A stretch of DNA of 64,000 nt from Trametes villosa (taxonomy: Eukaryota; Basidiomycota; Agaricomycetes; Polyporales; Polyporaceae), in contig PUDQ02000066.1 of NCBI GenBank assembly GCA_002964805.2, positions 434,001-498,000 of the forward strand, written 5' to 3'. Each line of letters begins with the position of its first letter. Position 1 is the first letter of the stretch. The position numbers were made by a program, and so were the translations under genes. Under the pieces are notes generated by a model, which worked only from the letters and a program-made list of their open reading frames with translations, was not told the DNA's origin and ran no database searches. Positions 1 to 10,182 of this stretch are shown here, piece after piece.

Positions 1-481
1 CGAACTCTGGGATCACGGCCTCGAGCTCCCACTCGCCGAACCGACGGTCCTGGGACTGCCGCACGGTCGTGCTGAGCGCGCGCTGGCCGACGACGATCCG
101 GAGGAAGGTCGTCTCGGAGCTGACGAGGTTGAAGTGGACGTTGACGACGATGGACGCGCCCGCGGGGCCCTCAGAGGGGGTGTAGCCGTATACGCGGAAC
201 ATTTGGCCTGGCGAGACCATGCACCCGCGCGCTCTTAAAGGCGCAGCGTCGTAGGACGCTAGGCGCGGGAGAAGGAGCGTGAGCCGCAGCTCGGATAGAG
301 TCTGAAACAGGAAGGCGGGCGCACCAGACATCATCGGGGACTTTGCGTGCATCGCGGCGGAATGTTGGCTAACGTGCTGGCCGCCAGATAGAATGGAAGA
401 GGGGCGGTTGTAGGAGCAGGAGGGCGCGTTGTAGAGGACGTGCGGGGACCGCTGCTGGCTTGCCTGGAGCGCCGAAATCAT
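1..481 (-). CDS. N-terminal part of a Medusa-like transcriptional regulator (partial)
   Basis: The gene runs off the left edge. Exon 1 (481-325) starts at an ATG preceded in frame by a stop. A 66-nt intron (324-259, GTGCGC...CCTAG) joins it in phase to exon 2 (258-1). The first 60 residues are Ser/Gln/His-rich and look disordered. Then comes a motif reading VYGYTPSEGPAGA followed by beta-strand-like sequence ending in RIVVGQRALST. This YTPSEG...G start of an Ig-like (IPT/TIG-type) fold, with a following 'RIVVG' strand, is what I associate with fungal Medusa (MedA) developmental regulators. The assignment is from memory of the family, and only about 135 residues are visible. Another IPT-domain regulator (Mga2-like) is the main alternative. 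The 5' flank is pyrimidine-rich on the coding strand. Confidence 0.55.
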   Translation of the reverse strand, partial: MISALQASQQRSPHVLYNAPSCSYNRPSSILSGGQHVSQHSAAMHAKSPMMSGAPAFLFQTLSELRLTLLLPRLASYDAAPLRARGCMVSPGQMFRVYGYTPSEGPAGASIVVNVHFNLVSSETTFLRIVVGQRALSTTVRQSQDRRFGEWELEAVIPEF

Positions 482-1914
482 CTTGATGAGAACTCAAAGG
501 AGGAGCGCGTCGATTGGCGTGTCGAAGAGAGTTGCAAGAATGATTGGCACGCGCGGTGCAAGCTTGCTTGAAGCGGGGGGCGGGATCGGGGACACCGAGA
601 GGCGTGTCGAGGTAGGTGGGCACGGAAGCGCTGGATGTGATGAGTGGCTGGAGGAGGGGCGGCGGGAAGCACTGTGGGGGTCAAATAAGGCGCGCCGGAC
701 AAAAAGTCGGAGCTGCTGATATACGAAAGAGGCAAGGCGGGGGTGAGGGAGCTGGCCCGGAGCGGAAGGTTGGAAATGGGGAGATGATGTATTGTTGGCG
801 GGCGGCATGCTAAGCTGAAGGGCGAGATGATGATGAGCGGTACAAAGCCGGCGACGCGATCGACGATCGAACAGCACACCTGGGCGGTTGCGTGGCTCGT
901 TTGGGCCCATCAACCAAGGCACCCAAAACACGCTGGAAACTCGCTGGAAAATAATATCCCGCTGGCCGCTCGAGGCCGAATCAGCGTCTCCCGGAAGCAT
1001 TTCATGGTGCTAAACTGTTTCCTGCGCGACGGCTCCATCGTCGGTGCCAGCAGGTGCCCATCTGCCCGCGCTCGGCTGTGGTGTGCGCGTCTTGTGCAGA
1101 GCGCGGGCAGGGGGGTCCGCGGGCTGGAGGCATGGTCCCCCGGGGTTCGTACTTGTGTGTGCTGATTGGACGGAAGGATCAGGACGGGGCAGCGTGGGGG
1201 ATCGAGATTGGGGCAAGGTCCGAGCACGTGCGCCCCGCAGAGGTGTTGCCGCCCAGCGCTCATCGCCACCGGCTGGTGGCACGGCTCGCGAGTCGCGCAT
1301 GGCGAGTCCGCGCTCGCTCTCTGCGGGCTGCGCCGTTCTCCCGAGACAAGGCGTCGCCCGCCCCCTCTCCCATCCACAGATACCAACACCGTCGACCCCT
1401 GTACCGCGTCTCGCGCCCATCGCCGGACCTGTCCTTCCATCGGCACCCAGCCGTGACGCCGTGCTTGCAGTGCCATCAGTGGCTGATTGCCTACGGCCCA
1501 TCCTGTGTCGCCCTCGCCTGGGCAATCAGAGGAGCGTCAAGCGCAGCTCCGACGCGCACCCCACGGCCCGCCGCCCCGTGGACCGTGGCTCTGCATTTCG
1601 AAACACGCCATCCCCGGCCTCCCCTCCGCCGATCTCAGTTCGCGGAGCACCGTTCATTGGCCCGTCTCCACCGTCCCTCCACGGCGTCGCCAGTCGTGCA
1701 CGGGCCCGGGCTGGATGGCAAACACGCAGTATATTGGGGCCCGCGGGGTACACAAGAGGGAGAGAGGGGCGTGGACAATACGCCGTATCGATCGCGCCCC
1801 TAAGCCGTAGATGATTGCGTTCGTCTAGACCCCAAAATGTCAGATACGACGTACCGGATAATACCCGACGGCCGTCGACGGCAGTCTCCCTATGGCTCCT
1901 GCCCAGGGACCAGA
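482..1914. other. Intergenic region between Med27 and the Medusa-like gene
   Basis: About 1.4 kb that must hold the promoter and 5' UTR of the left-edge gene and the 3' end of Med27. It is GC-rich, so open frames occur in all six readings. None has a family motif or a consistent exon structure. No RNA gene or repeat is recognised. Confidence 0.4.
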
Positions 1915-3173
1915 CTACCGCCATTTGCACGCAACATGGTACACACCCCATTCTGAGGGCGAGTCCTCACTGGGTTCCTTCCGCACCCGCACGACAGGGG
2001 GCGTGTGCACGTCGGACGAGAGCACCCGCCCGCAGGCCGTGCAGGGCTCGGTGTAGAGATTGTCATACGCACACAGCAGGCTCTACGTGGCCGTTAGCAC
2101 GCAAAACACGACGATCGGACCGCTAGATATGTCTTTTGATACCGAAATTGACTTACCACAATCGCCTGTAATGGCGCCCAAGGCTCAGACTGGAGCACAC
2201 GCGCAAGCTGCTGCGAGAGCTGCTGGTACACGGTGTAGTCGGACTGCGAATGGGTCGCTTTCTAGAAGATAAGAGGCCGCGCGTCAGCCCATCTAACTTC
2301 AATTAACTGGCCCGTCCGTACCTGCTCGCGGGGCCCAAATGCCGTCGCGCTCTCGACCACGAGTGCCTGTTCCTCTGTGGCGGATCGCTCTAGCGTGAGG
2401 TAGATCGCGACCACGTCCGGAATGACGAAACGCAGCACGACTGGGCAATGCAGGGGCCGGCCTTTCTTTGGCGCGATGACGTGCAATTTGCTGCGGCTCG
2501 TCTGGTTGTGCTGGCGGATGTACGCGGGCAGGCCGTCCACGCCCACGGGGACCGTGCCACCCTCGCCATGCGGCAGAAACGAGTTGCTCTTTGGGCCCGT
2601 CGCGCGGTAAGGCTGCGGCGAGTCTGGCGACGGCGGACGTCTGCAAGAACGGCCGGTACGCGCGGCAGGGGGAGGGGGGATTCGCGTTCAAACGTTGCGC
2701 GGCGCACATCGATAAGCGTGCACATGCCTTCGTTTCAGGTTGTCCCTCCGCACGTCGACGCCCGCCAGCTTTGGCTCGGCCGCCTCGCTCTTGCGCGCGG
2801 CCTTCAGCGCGTCCTGCACGGGCTCGGACCGCACAGACTCTGCAATCTCCTTCAGCTCCTTGAACTCGTGGCGCAACAGCTCTGTCTGTGGCAGCTCGGG
2901 CGATTTCTCCGGTGGGCGCAGCAGCAGCGCGGGGATGTTCCGCAGTGTCTGCAGACGGCTGTTCAGTTTTGTGAGCGTGTCGATGTGGTTGCGGAGGGCC
3001 TGCAAGTCCGAGACGGGCGGCGGGGCAGCCGCCGTCGTAGCGGTTTCGGCGGGTACCAAGAAGGGCAAGGCAGCTGGCGGAAGGGCGGCCGACGCAGGCG
3101 CCGCGGCCGCAGAGTCGGCGGCGGGGGTGGTGGACGCGGTGTTCGGCGTGCTGCTCATCGTGGTCGACATCAT
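1915..3173 (-). CDS. MED27: Mediator complex subunit 27 (Med27)
   Basis: Med27 is a tail/head-junction subunit of Mediator, the nuclear complex that links activators to RNA polymerase II. Four exons all join in phase 0 (3173-2724, 2612-2322, 2261-2157, 2082-1915) and give 337 residues. The N-terminus is a low-complexity Ala/Pro/Thr stretch. It is followed by a helical bundle (about residues 55-135, rich in Leu/Arg/Glu) and a middle region about residue 160. The C-terminus carries the family hallmark: a Cys pair in PCTACGRVL, a run of basic and acidic residues, then a Trp and a terminal HVACKW. This Cys...Cys/His...Cys end is typical of the Med27 domain. Only the first splice junction is uncertain, since two nearby acceptors exist. 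The remaining junctions are unambiguous. Confidence 0.75.
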
Positions 3174-6085
3174 GCGCGACGGACGGCGGAGGCGCCCGGA
3201 CGCGTCGCAGCCACGTTCAGGAACCGCGCAGATCTCAGATCGCCCGCTGCACCGCCCAGACCGCCTGCCCGATCGGGTGTTCCCCCGACGTTTCGCCCAC
3301 GATTATCCTCGCGGGTTTCTCTCCCTCTTTCTGCTACCTCCGTCTTGTGTCGTTATCAGTCGTACGGCGTTCTGTATTTTATATTTTGTTCGCGCGAACA
3401 TGAAAAAAACTCAGCGAGCTGTGCTCATTCAGGGGGACACGTCGATCTGTCCGTGCGAATTGCGAACCAGGACTTGCACGCCGTGCTCCAGTGCGCCAGT
3501 TTGCACTGTCAGAGCCGTGATGATGATGCACGGCGGCTCGGAGGTGGTCCCCGAGGCTCCCCAAACCACACTATGAATTCGGCGGCTTCTCTCGTTCTAA
3601 ACGCCAATCTGCCTCCCGACAAAGATCTGTTGACCCTGTTCTTTCTATTTGCAGAAGCCGTTTCCTCCGAACCCTCGGGGGGATAGAAGCGCTCTATACA
3701 GCCATATCGACATGCCAACACAACTGGTCAGCCTGCTGAGCAGAACTACAGCCGTAACAGAAGGGCGGTCGTTTCGACCGAGGAGCCTTCTTGAAAGGTG
3801 AACCATCCTTGGAATGCACGGGTTCCAAACGCGGTCCCCCAGTGGCAATTACGTCGTTGCGAATGATTGCGGCTGACAACCTGTCCCACAAAGCCCTCAG
3901 CGGTGTTGCCAATATTTTGCTCATGCTCAGCTTCCTGCCCAACCTCTTGGCCCCGATGTCTTCCCAAAGGCCGATCTTTCTCTCGTCCATAAACCGCATT
4001 TAGCCCGTCAACGCCCTCACCACCATCTTTCAGAATTCCGTCTAGCAGCGGGGAAAGGCCCCGGCTATGCCCCACCAAACGGACACCGTGTTCCCTCGTG
4101 TCCCTCGTTCCTGCGTTTACACGTACGCCGCTGCAAGGTCTCCATGCTGCATGATGCACGATCGATGAGCCCGTGCAACACAAAACGACATATTCCGCCT
4201 ATCGGCCCCAGATAATAGGCCCATGTCAACCTCCCAAATTCGCGCGAGCACTAAATTGCGGCGCAGCCCGTCAGCAGCCCGTCCTCGCCTCCTGAACCTC
4301 TCCCAGCGCCGCACACGCATGCCACCCGCCCGGGAGGATCTGGGAATCTGACGACGCGGCGGGCGATTGGAAATAGGGCGCGCTCGGCTATTTACTACCC
4401 TGCTGCCCGAGCTGGGCCGGCGTACATACCACCCTTGATGGCGGGTGCGGTCGAGAGCAGATCGCGCCGATGTCCTTGTCATCCACCCGGCCGCCCCCCT
4501 CTTTCTCTTTCCAGCCCCCGCAGGGCGCGCGCGGTTGGCTGGCGGCGCTGATCCGCGCGAGCGGAATCGGGCTTCAAAATTGACGTCGACATTGATATCG
4601 CATATCGCAGGGCGCCCTAGCGGCACGCTCCAGGCGGCCCTGCACGTCGGAGGGGGCATTCAATCAAAGGACAGGCGCGGAGGGAAATGGCTCGGAGCGC
4701 GTCTTTCTTCGTGCGTGCACGCGGGGCGAAGGCGGCGCAGTGTCTCGTGTCGCGCAGGCTGCGTGTTCTCGAAGCGCTGCGCCGAGGGCGAAAGTCTAAC
4801 TACGCAGTGCACCGTGCCACGCGACGGCCATGATTCGAACATCGAAGGCATCAACCCCGGAGGCTGGAGAACAAGACGCTCCATTTACAGTGCGCGGGAG
4901 AGTGCGACGCGCCCCAGGCACGCGTGCGAGCAATGTCCGAGGCGCATCAGCGCTGCGTGCTCAAACTTCTCGCGCAGCGGGGCTCGTACCCGCGGACGCC
5001 GCAAGCGCACGTCGCAGCCCCTGTGCCCGACACCATGGGCGACCGTCGACGGCGTCCCGCCCAAACGTGCACGACCTCCATCAGTGACATCAACTACGCG
5101 CGTCCCCCTCCTCGTCCGTCGACGCTCCCCGTCCGGGCGGATGCTCTCAGGCTGGGCGTCCACCCCGCCTCCACCACCGCGCCTGATGATCGTCGATCTC
5201 CCCGCCGAGCGCGGCAGGGCCCCCAGTGCGGCGCCAGGCCTCATCCTCGCCCCGTGCATCACTCCCGTGAGTGGCCACTCGCGCGCCCGAGGAGGAGCGG
5301 ATCCCGACACGGGGGCGGCACGGCGATTATCTCCAGGGCGAGCCGGCCTGCGCACGCGGGAGCCTGGGGGTATTTGATTTTGGGCGCGGGAGACCGCCGC
5401 AGCGCCCCTGACAATTGCGAGCTCGAGCGTGGCCGGGGCGCGTCGTGCCTTGCGTAGCGGTTAGTAAGGGCGGGTGCTGCCGTACGAGGGGGTGCGCATC
5501 ATGCGCCGCGATGACTGTGCGACGTTCGTATGCTGGGCTTGCTCATCGTCCGGGCTTGTCACGGCCAAGGAGCCACCGACGTGCTGGCATGCTGACTTGG
5601 ACGACGTGGACCGCAGCAAGGAGATGGACTTGAGGGAATGTGAGGTTCCGGTGCCTTCTCTCTGGGATCTGCGCACTGCAATGTGGTTTCGGACGTTCAC
5701 TTAGAAAGGTTGTTAATCGTACATTCAAATTCGAAGCTGCATCGCTGATGGGAGATATTCAGAAGCTCCTTCTGGTTTCTTACTGAGCGGGTACCCGAGA
5801 TTCGCCGGCCAGTACTTCAATCGTTGATGTCGCGAAGCGAAGCGTACATACACAGCGTCCTGTAGACCTGAGAATGAGCGGGAAGATCCGGCCCAATGAA
5901 GACATAAAGACATACCGGCGGAACACCGCATGGTTTCACACATAAATATACCCAGTGCTACTAGAATAGCATCAGAGTGCTGTGTTTATCGGGTGTATAC
6001 GTGCGATAGCGGTCACCTGTAGTAGGTATCAGCTTGAGAGTGCAGCATACGAGTAAACGGCGGACTGGCAACTCACCTGAGCCTG
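3174..6085. other. Gene-poor gap upstream of Med27
   Basis: About 2.9 kb with no convincing gene. The first 200 nt upstream of Med27 are pyrimidine-rich on its coding strand, as expected for its promoter and 5' UTR. A 101-codon minus-strand frame with a real ATG (3999-3697) has fairly normal composition but no recognisable domain. It may be a decayed gene fragment. The long Arg/Pro/Ser-rich frames at 4.4-5.4 kb look like GC artefacts. Confidence 0.35.
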
Positions 6086-6771
6086 CTACGACTGGACCCC
6101 AAGGCCGAGGAGCCCTGCGATGCTCGACTCATGATCGGACTCGTAGCGGCCAAGAAGAAGGTACACGCAGAGATCGCCCTGTATGGAGAACACGCGGACG
6201 TCCTTCAGGCTCTGTAGCAGCTCGCGCAGGCGGGCAAACGCGGGATTCGCGTCGGCGGAGATGTTCACGGTGGTCGGGAGACCAGTCTTCGGTGATAGCT
6301 TTACCTCCTGTAGAGCGGAAAGTTTAGAGGCATGCACAACCCGGGCATCGCGGGCAATCAACGTACCTGTACCCGCCCTTGAGCGGCCACGCGCTCGAGT
6401 CCGAGCGCGGAGAGCACGTCGAGCTCGTGTCCAGCGCCATAGTCACCCGAGCCGAGCCAGACCGCGATGTCCCCGTATTCATCGGCCTCGCTCGTGTGCC
6501 CGGCAAGGATGCTTCCGCAGGCGAGGGAAGCTGCGGCAGAGTTGGCCGATTGAGTCAGCTGCTTGAGATAGTCCTGTACGGAAGGTACGAGACTCCCGGC
6601 ATCGATGGTGGACGGGAGGACGGCATAGGGCTCTCCATCACGGGAGACATCCGACGGAGGGTTTTCTGAACCATTGAGGGATATGGCGTTAATGGTTGCG
6701 CGTACGGCCGCGAGAGCACCATGCTCTAGCTCGAAAGAGCCCGAGGAACTTTTGTGCAATAGAACCTGCAT
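6086..6771 (-). CDS. Hypothetical protein, two exons
   Basis: Exon 1 (6771-6367) and exon 2 (6307-6086) are separated by a 59-nt intron (GTACGT...CTACAG) and join in phase 0 to give 208 residues. The protein is acidic, mostly helical by composition and has no signal peptide or membrane segment. It has a repeated-leucine stretch near the end (LRELLQSLKDV, then LCVYLLLG). I do not recognise a family. An upstream exon cannot be excluded, because the start ATG is followed at once by an AG that could serve as a splice acceptor. It lies tail-to-head behind the phosphatase gene on the same strand. The function is unknown. Confidence 0.6.
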
Positions 6772-7596
6772 GATGTAATAGCTTTTGGTAGGTCTGTAGC
6801 GGCGCTTCGGCTGCTAGGTTTAATCAGATACTAGGTGCTCAAGTGCACTTCGCGCTACGATTGCAAGGCCGTCCAGGGGTTTCGGAGGTCGATGAGTAAA
6901 GATGATAAATGTGACGACACCGTGAAGGAGGAACTCACCGGGCCACTGACTGCGCGAAGGAGTGTGTATCCCAATAAGGAAGGTGACTACGTTTGGAATG
7001 CCGCCACTTGCCAGAAGTGCTACTGTGAGTTATCGCATGTCAATGTTTGATGTGTATATCTCGAGCGAGGCGGGCATTCAACAGTCACTGCATAGCGACA
7101 TGTGTCTTGGACATGCATACAGACATTTCTAGGCAGTCTGAGTCCGACCCGAGAACGCTACCATCGCCTAATACCGCTGCGTGTACAGAAGAAGTCCGAG
7201 GCAGCTCCTACTACCTCGCACATCTTCGTGTAAAAGAGTCACGCCTTTGATAGCAACGTAGAGACTCTGCTGAGAGCTGGTGAGTGGATGCAATATTAGA
7301 TCCGTGCCCAGTACGAGACACAATGACTCGTACAATGCGCTCGTAAGAGCCGTATACAAGGGGTGGCTTTTACGTAGTACCCTAACGAGGTACACGATAT
7401 CGTACATGCCGTCGTTAGAGACGATCCTATCGGACAATGTAACACTGGGAGACGCGAGCACATTCGAAGGCGTGATCCATGTGGTATCTACAGTAGGTGT
7501 GGTATCAACACTGAAGGCAGGGTCCGAGGGTAAATCGTGTATATGCAGAGGGGCCGTACCAGATAGCTGTGTCAATCCCTGGGATGATAGATCACC
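6772..7596. other. Spacer with one unassigned minus-strand open frame
   Basis: The spacer lies between two minus-strand genes. The frame 7575-7168 (135 codons, opening with TTG, no ATG) starts about 20 nt past the phosphatase stop. Its composition is protein-like (Thr/Ser/Leu-rich), but no upstream exon can be joined to it. It may be 3' UTR, a relic, or part of an unmodelled gene. Local GC is lower than in the flanking genes. Confidence 0.3.
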
Positions 7597-9777
7597 TTAC
7601 TCTACGCGTGTCTCCCAGTCCGCAAACCAATCCTGACCAACCGACGCCCGCCTCGCCCGGCTCTTCTCCCGCAGGAACGCGACATAGTCCACGAGGAAGC
7701 GCACCTGCTCGTACGTCTCGATCGCCTTCGGGCTCCGCCGCCGCCGCACCACGCCGATCAGGCGCTCGACGAGACGCATCGTCTCGAGATCGACCTCTGG
7801 GGGCTGTTGGAAGCCGCCGTCGGTGTCGTCGACGGACGGCGAGAGGATGTCGGCGTCGAGCCATCCGCAGAGCCCGAGCTTGAGCATCCAGCAGCAGGCG
7901 ATGATGCCCGCACGCCCGACCCCGCCTCGGCAGTGGACGAGGATCGCGGACCCGCGTAGGGTGTACTTCTCGATCAGCTTGGACAGGTGCGCGTCGAGTA
8001 CGCCTGGGTCTCCAGGCGGGAGGCCTTCGGGTATGGGCGTTCTGCGGGACCCTAGGGTCAGTCGCGGGCTCGGCTATGACGGAACTTCGACGTACCTTAG
8101 CACGTCCATGCCTAGCTCGCCGGCGACATGTACGTACTCCTCCCAGGTAACCCCGAGCGAATGAAGCTCGTGGTCATCGAGAAGACTGTAGAGGGACATC
8201 TCAGCTCACAGACTCGTGCTATGCAGGAGCATACGATCTTACCAGACTAAGCAAGCGACGCCGACGTTCCTGATACGTTCCAGGTCAGACCTGAGGTCCC
8301 TACAGACAGTGCTGCGCCCTCTCACGGGCCCATCGAGCCGTACTGTGGAGTACGATGAGTTTTCTTGCACGGACTGCGAACTGTGTAACTCGCACCTTTT
8401 TTACCTGGACAGGACGACAGGAACAGGTTGCCTATGAGTTTTGCGGTGCCTATAGGCGGTATCCGAGGCACCTCAGGGACCGCGATACCGGGCGGAAGGA
8501 CAAGAGGCTGGTTCGGTAGTCGTGCAGGGTGTGGTCGCGGAACCGCCCTGTCGACCTCTTGCAAACTATCGCTCCGTGTCAGTGATAGTAACTCTGTGAT
8601 CTTGCATAACACTCACATTGCAGGCGACACGGGGGTGTCATGCTCTTTCTTCTTCACCTTAAAGACGATCGGCGAGGAGGTATTTCGCGAGACCGAGGGT
8701 CTTTTGTGATCTGGCGGCAGGCCGGGATATGGCACGTTACTCGTTGCGGCAAACGAGGCCGGTCGAGGGCGCTTCCCAGTGTTCGACCGAGGAGTAACCA
8801 CATCGCCCAGGAATGTTCGCCTGATACTTGGGTGGACCCAGAAGAAGTTGGGGAGTTTTAGCGTCTTGGTGATAGAGTAGGAACTAGACGGTCGGGGTTC
8901 CGGGAACGATGTGAGTACAGGGGAGCTAACGGGGGCTGGCACAGGGATGGGCGCGGGCGGTTCTATACGTCGGGGCGCGGCGCGATCAAGTAGGTGGGAA
9001 CGTGGAAGCCGGAATACCGTAGGGTAATCGTCGTTGCAGCGCTCTAGGTGAGACGATATTATGGGCAGCAATTCTGACGGTATGATAGTAGAAATGCTGC
9101 TTTGAGGTTAGCACAATTAAACGGACGGGATTCCAATACGCACACAATTGGGTGGGTGTCGGAGGTTTGCCAGTGCGGTTGTGGTTCAACTTGCGGCGGC
9201 GGGATGACGAGAGGGGCGGATATCGCTGCCGAGAGCTCTTCACGCAAATGAGACTCGGCACCAGCGCCGATGCTCGGGAGAGCTGTCGCGGGGCGCGGTC
9301 CCCGAGCTGCTGGCGATACGGTCTCCCGTTGTGGAGGACGGCTTCCACTGGGCCACCACGCCCGCTGTTCTGCACACCGCGACTGGTGGGCCTGCATTTC
9401 CTTGTAGTGGTCGGGCATCTGCACCGAGTACGGAACATACACCAAAGGCGAACCTGCGCGGCGGCACTATTTCAACATTGCTATCCGTTCCGAAACATCC
9501 GGCATACCATTGATCCCAAACTTCAGGCGGTTATATTCGCTGGTGTGGTGCTGCGAGGCTAGCTTCCCAAGCTTCAATATGTGGAAAGTCTGAGGACGTT
9601 GGAGACCGCTATCTCGGTTGTTGCTCGCACCTGCGTAACGAGCGGGTCGTTTGTGTGAGGTTGGTTTGCGCGGGGCGCTTGTTCGCTACCCGAGTCCTCC
9701 GACTGCGCAGAAACCGCGAGAGGTTCTGAGGCTGCGCGAGCGATTCTGGGAGAGGAGACATGGAGGGCGGTCGACAT
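7597..9777 (-). CDS. Dual-specificity/tyrosine phosphatase with HCX5R active site, 8 exons
   Basis: This is a predicted cysteine phosphatase that hydrolyses phosphoprotein or related phosphoester substrates through a thiol-phosphate intermediate. Exons are 9777-9631, 9589-9508, 9453-9144, 9096-8617, 8565-8396, 8342-8243, 8185-8096 and 8041-7597. All phases close to give 607 residues. The first 330 residues are Pro/Ser/Arg-rich and probably disordered. The catalytic half begins near LIGNLFLSSCPGK. The P-loop VHCRGGVGRAG places the nucleophile at Cys497 and the phosphate-binding Arg at 503. The Arg-X-Gly end of the loop matches the class seen in Cdc14/PTP-like enzymes rather than classical MAP-kinase phosphatases. 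The first intron is only 41 nt. The gene is divergent from chitin synthase, sharing about 400 nt of promoter. Substrate unknown. Confidence 0.85.
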
Positions 9778-10182
9778 TGCAACAAACGCGACGCGCGCGT
9801 AGAGGGAAGAGAGGCATCACTCCTCGCTGGGATGGAGTGCATCAACTTGTTGCATAGGTGGCGGGTGGCGCGCACGAAGCGTTGATTGATAGCAAATAAG
9901 AAGCGATCAACATTCCTCCGCTCCATCTGTCACTCGCGCCTTATCAGCTCTTGCGGGGCTATTCTGGGCGCAGTAAGCATCGGCTTTCGGAGTTCGAACG
10001 GCTCCCGCTGGAGGGCCCGAGCGGTTAGCTCGCTGTGAGCCGACGGGCGTTCTCGTCGTTGCCTTCTTCCTCGTCGTCCTCGTCGTCGTCGCCGTTGCCG
10101 ACGCTCCCCTCACGTTCTTTCCCCCGACGCTCCCCGCCGTGTTTCACACTGCTCGTCTCTCGTTTTCCACTTCCCCCAGAGC
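9778..10182. other. Divergent promoter region, phosphatase / chitin synthase
   Basis: About 400 nt between two divergent start codons. The half next to chitin synthase is a pyrimidine-rich leader typical of fungal promoters and 5' UTRs. No TATA box is obvious on either side. Confidence 0.5.
10051..10100 (+). repeat. Imperfect TCG/TCC trinucleotide tract in chitin synthase leader
   Basis: A run of TCG, TCC and GCC triplets lies roughly 85-130 nt before the chitin synthase ATG. It is pyrimidine-rich, as in many fungal 5' leaders, and could be length-polymorphic between strains. Confidence 0.5.

Noticed and set aside
2448..3686. 412-codon plus-strand frame over Med27
   Set aside because: It is antisense to the four-exon Med27 model, which has conserved Cys motifs and all phase-0 junctions.
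4800..4880. tRNA-like stretch with an ATTCGAAC core
   Set aside because: The T-arm pairs poorly, no matching acceptor stem or A box could be placed on either strand.
4445..5377. 310-codon plus-strand frame in the 3-6 kb gap
   Set aside because: It is Arg/Ser/Pro-rich with no domain, and overlapping frames of similar length exist on both strands.
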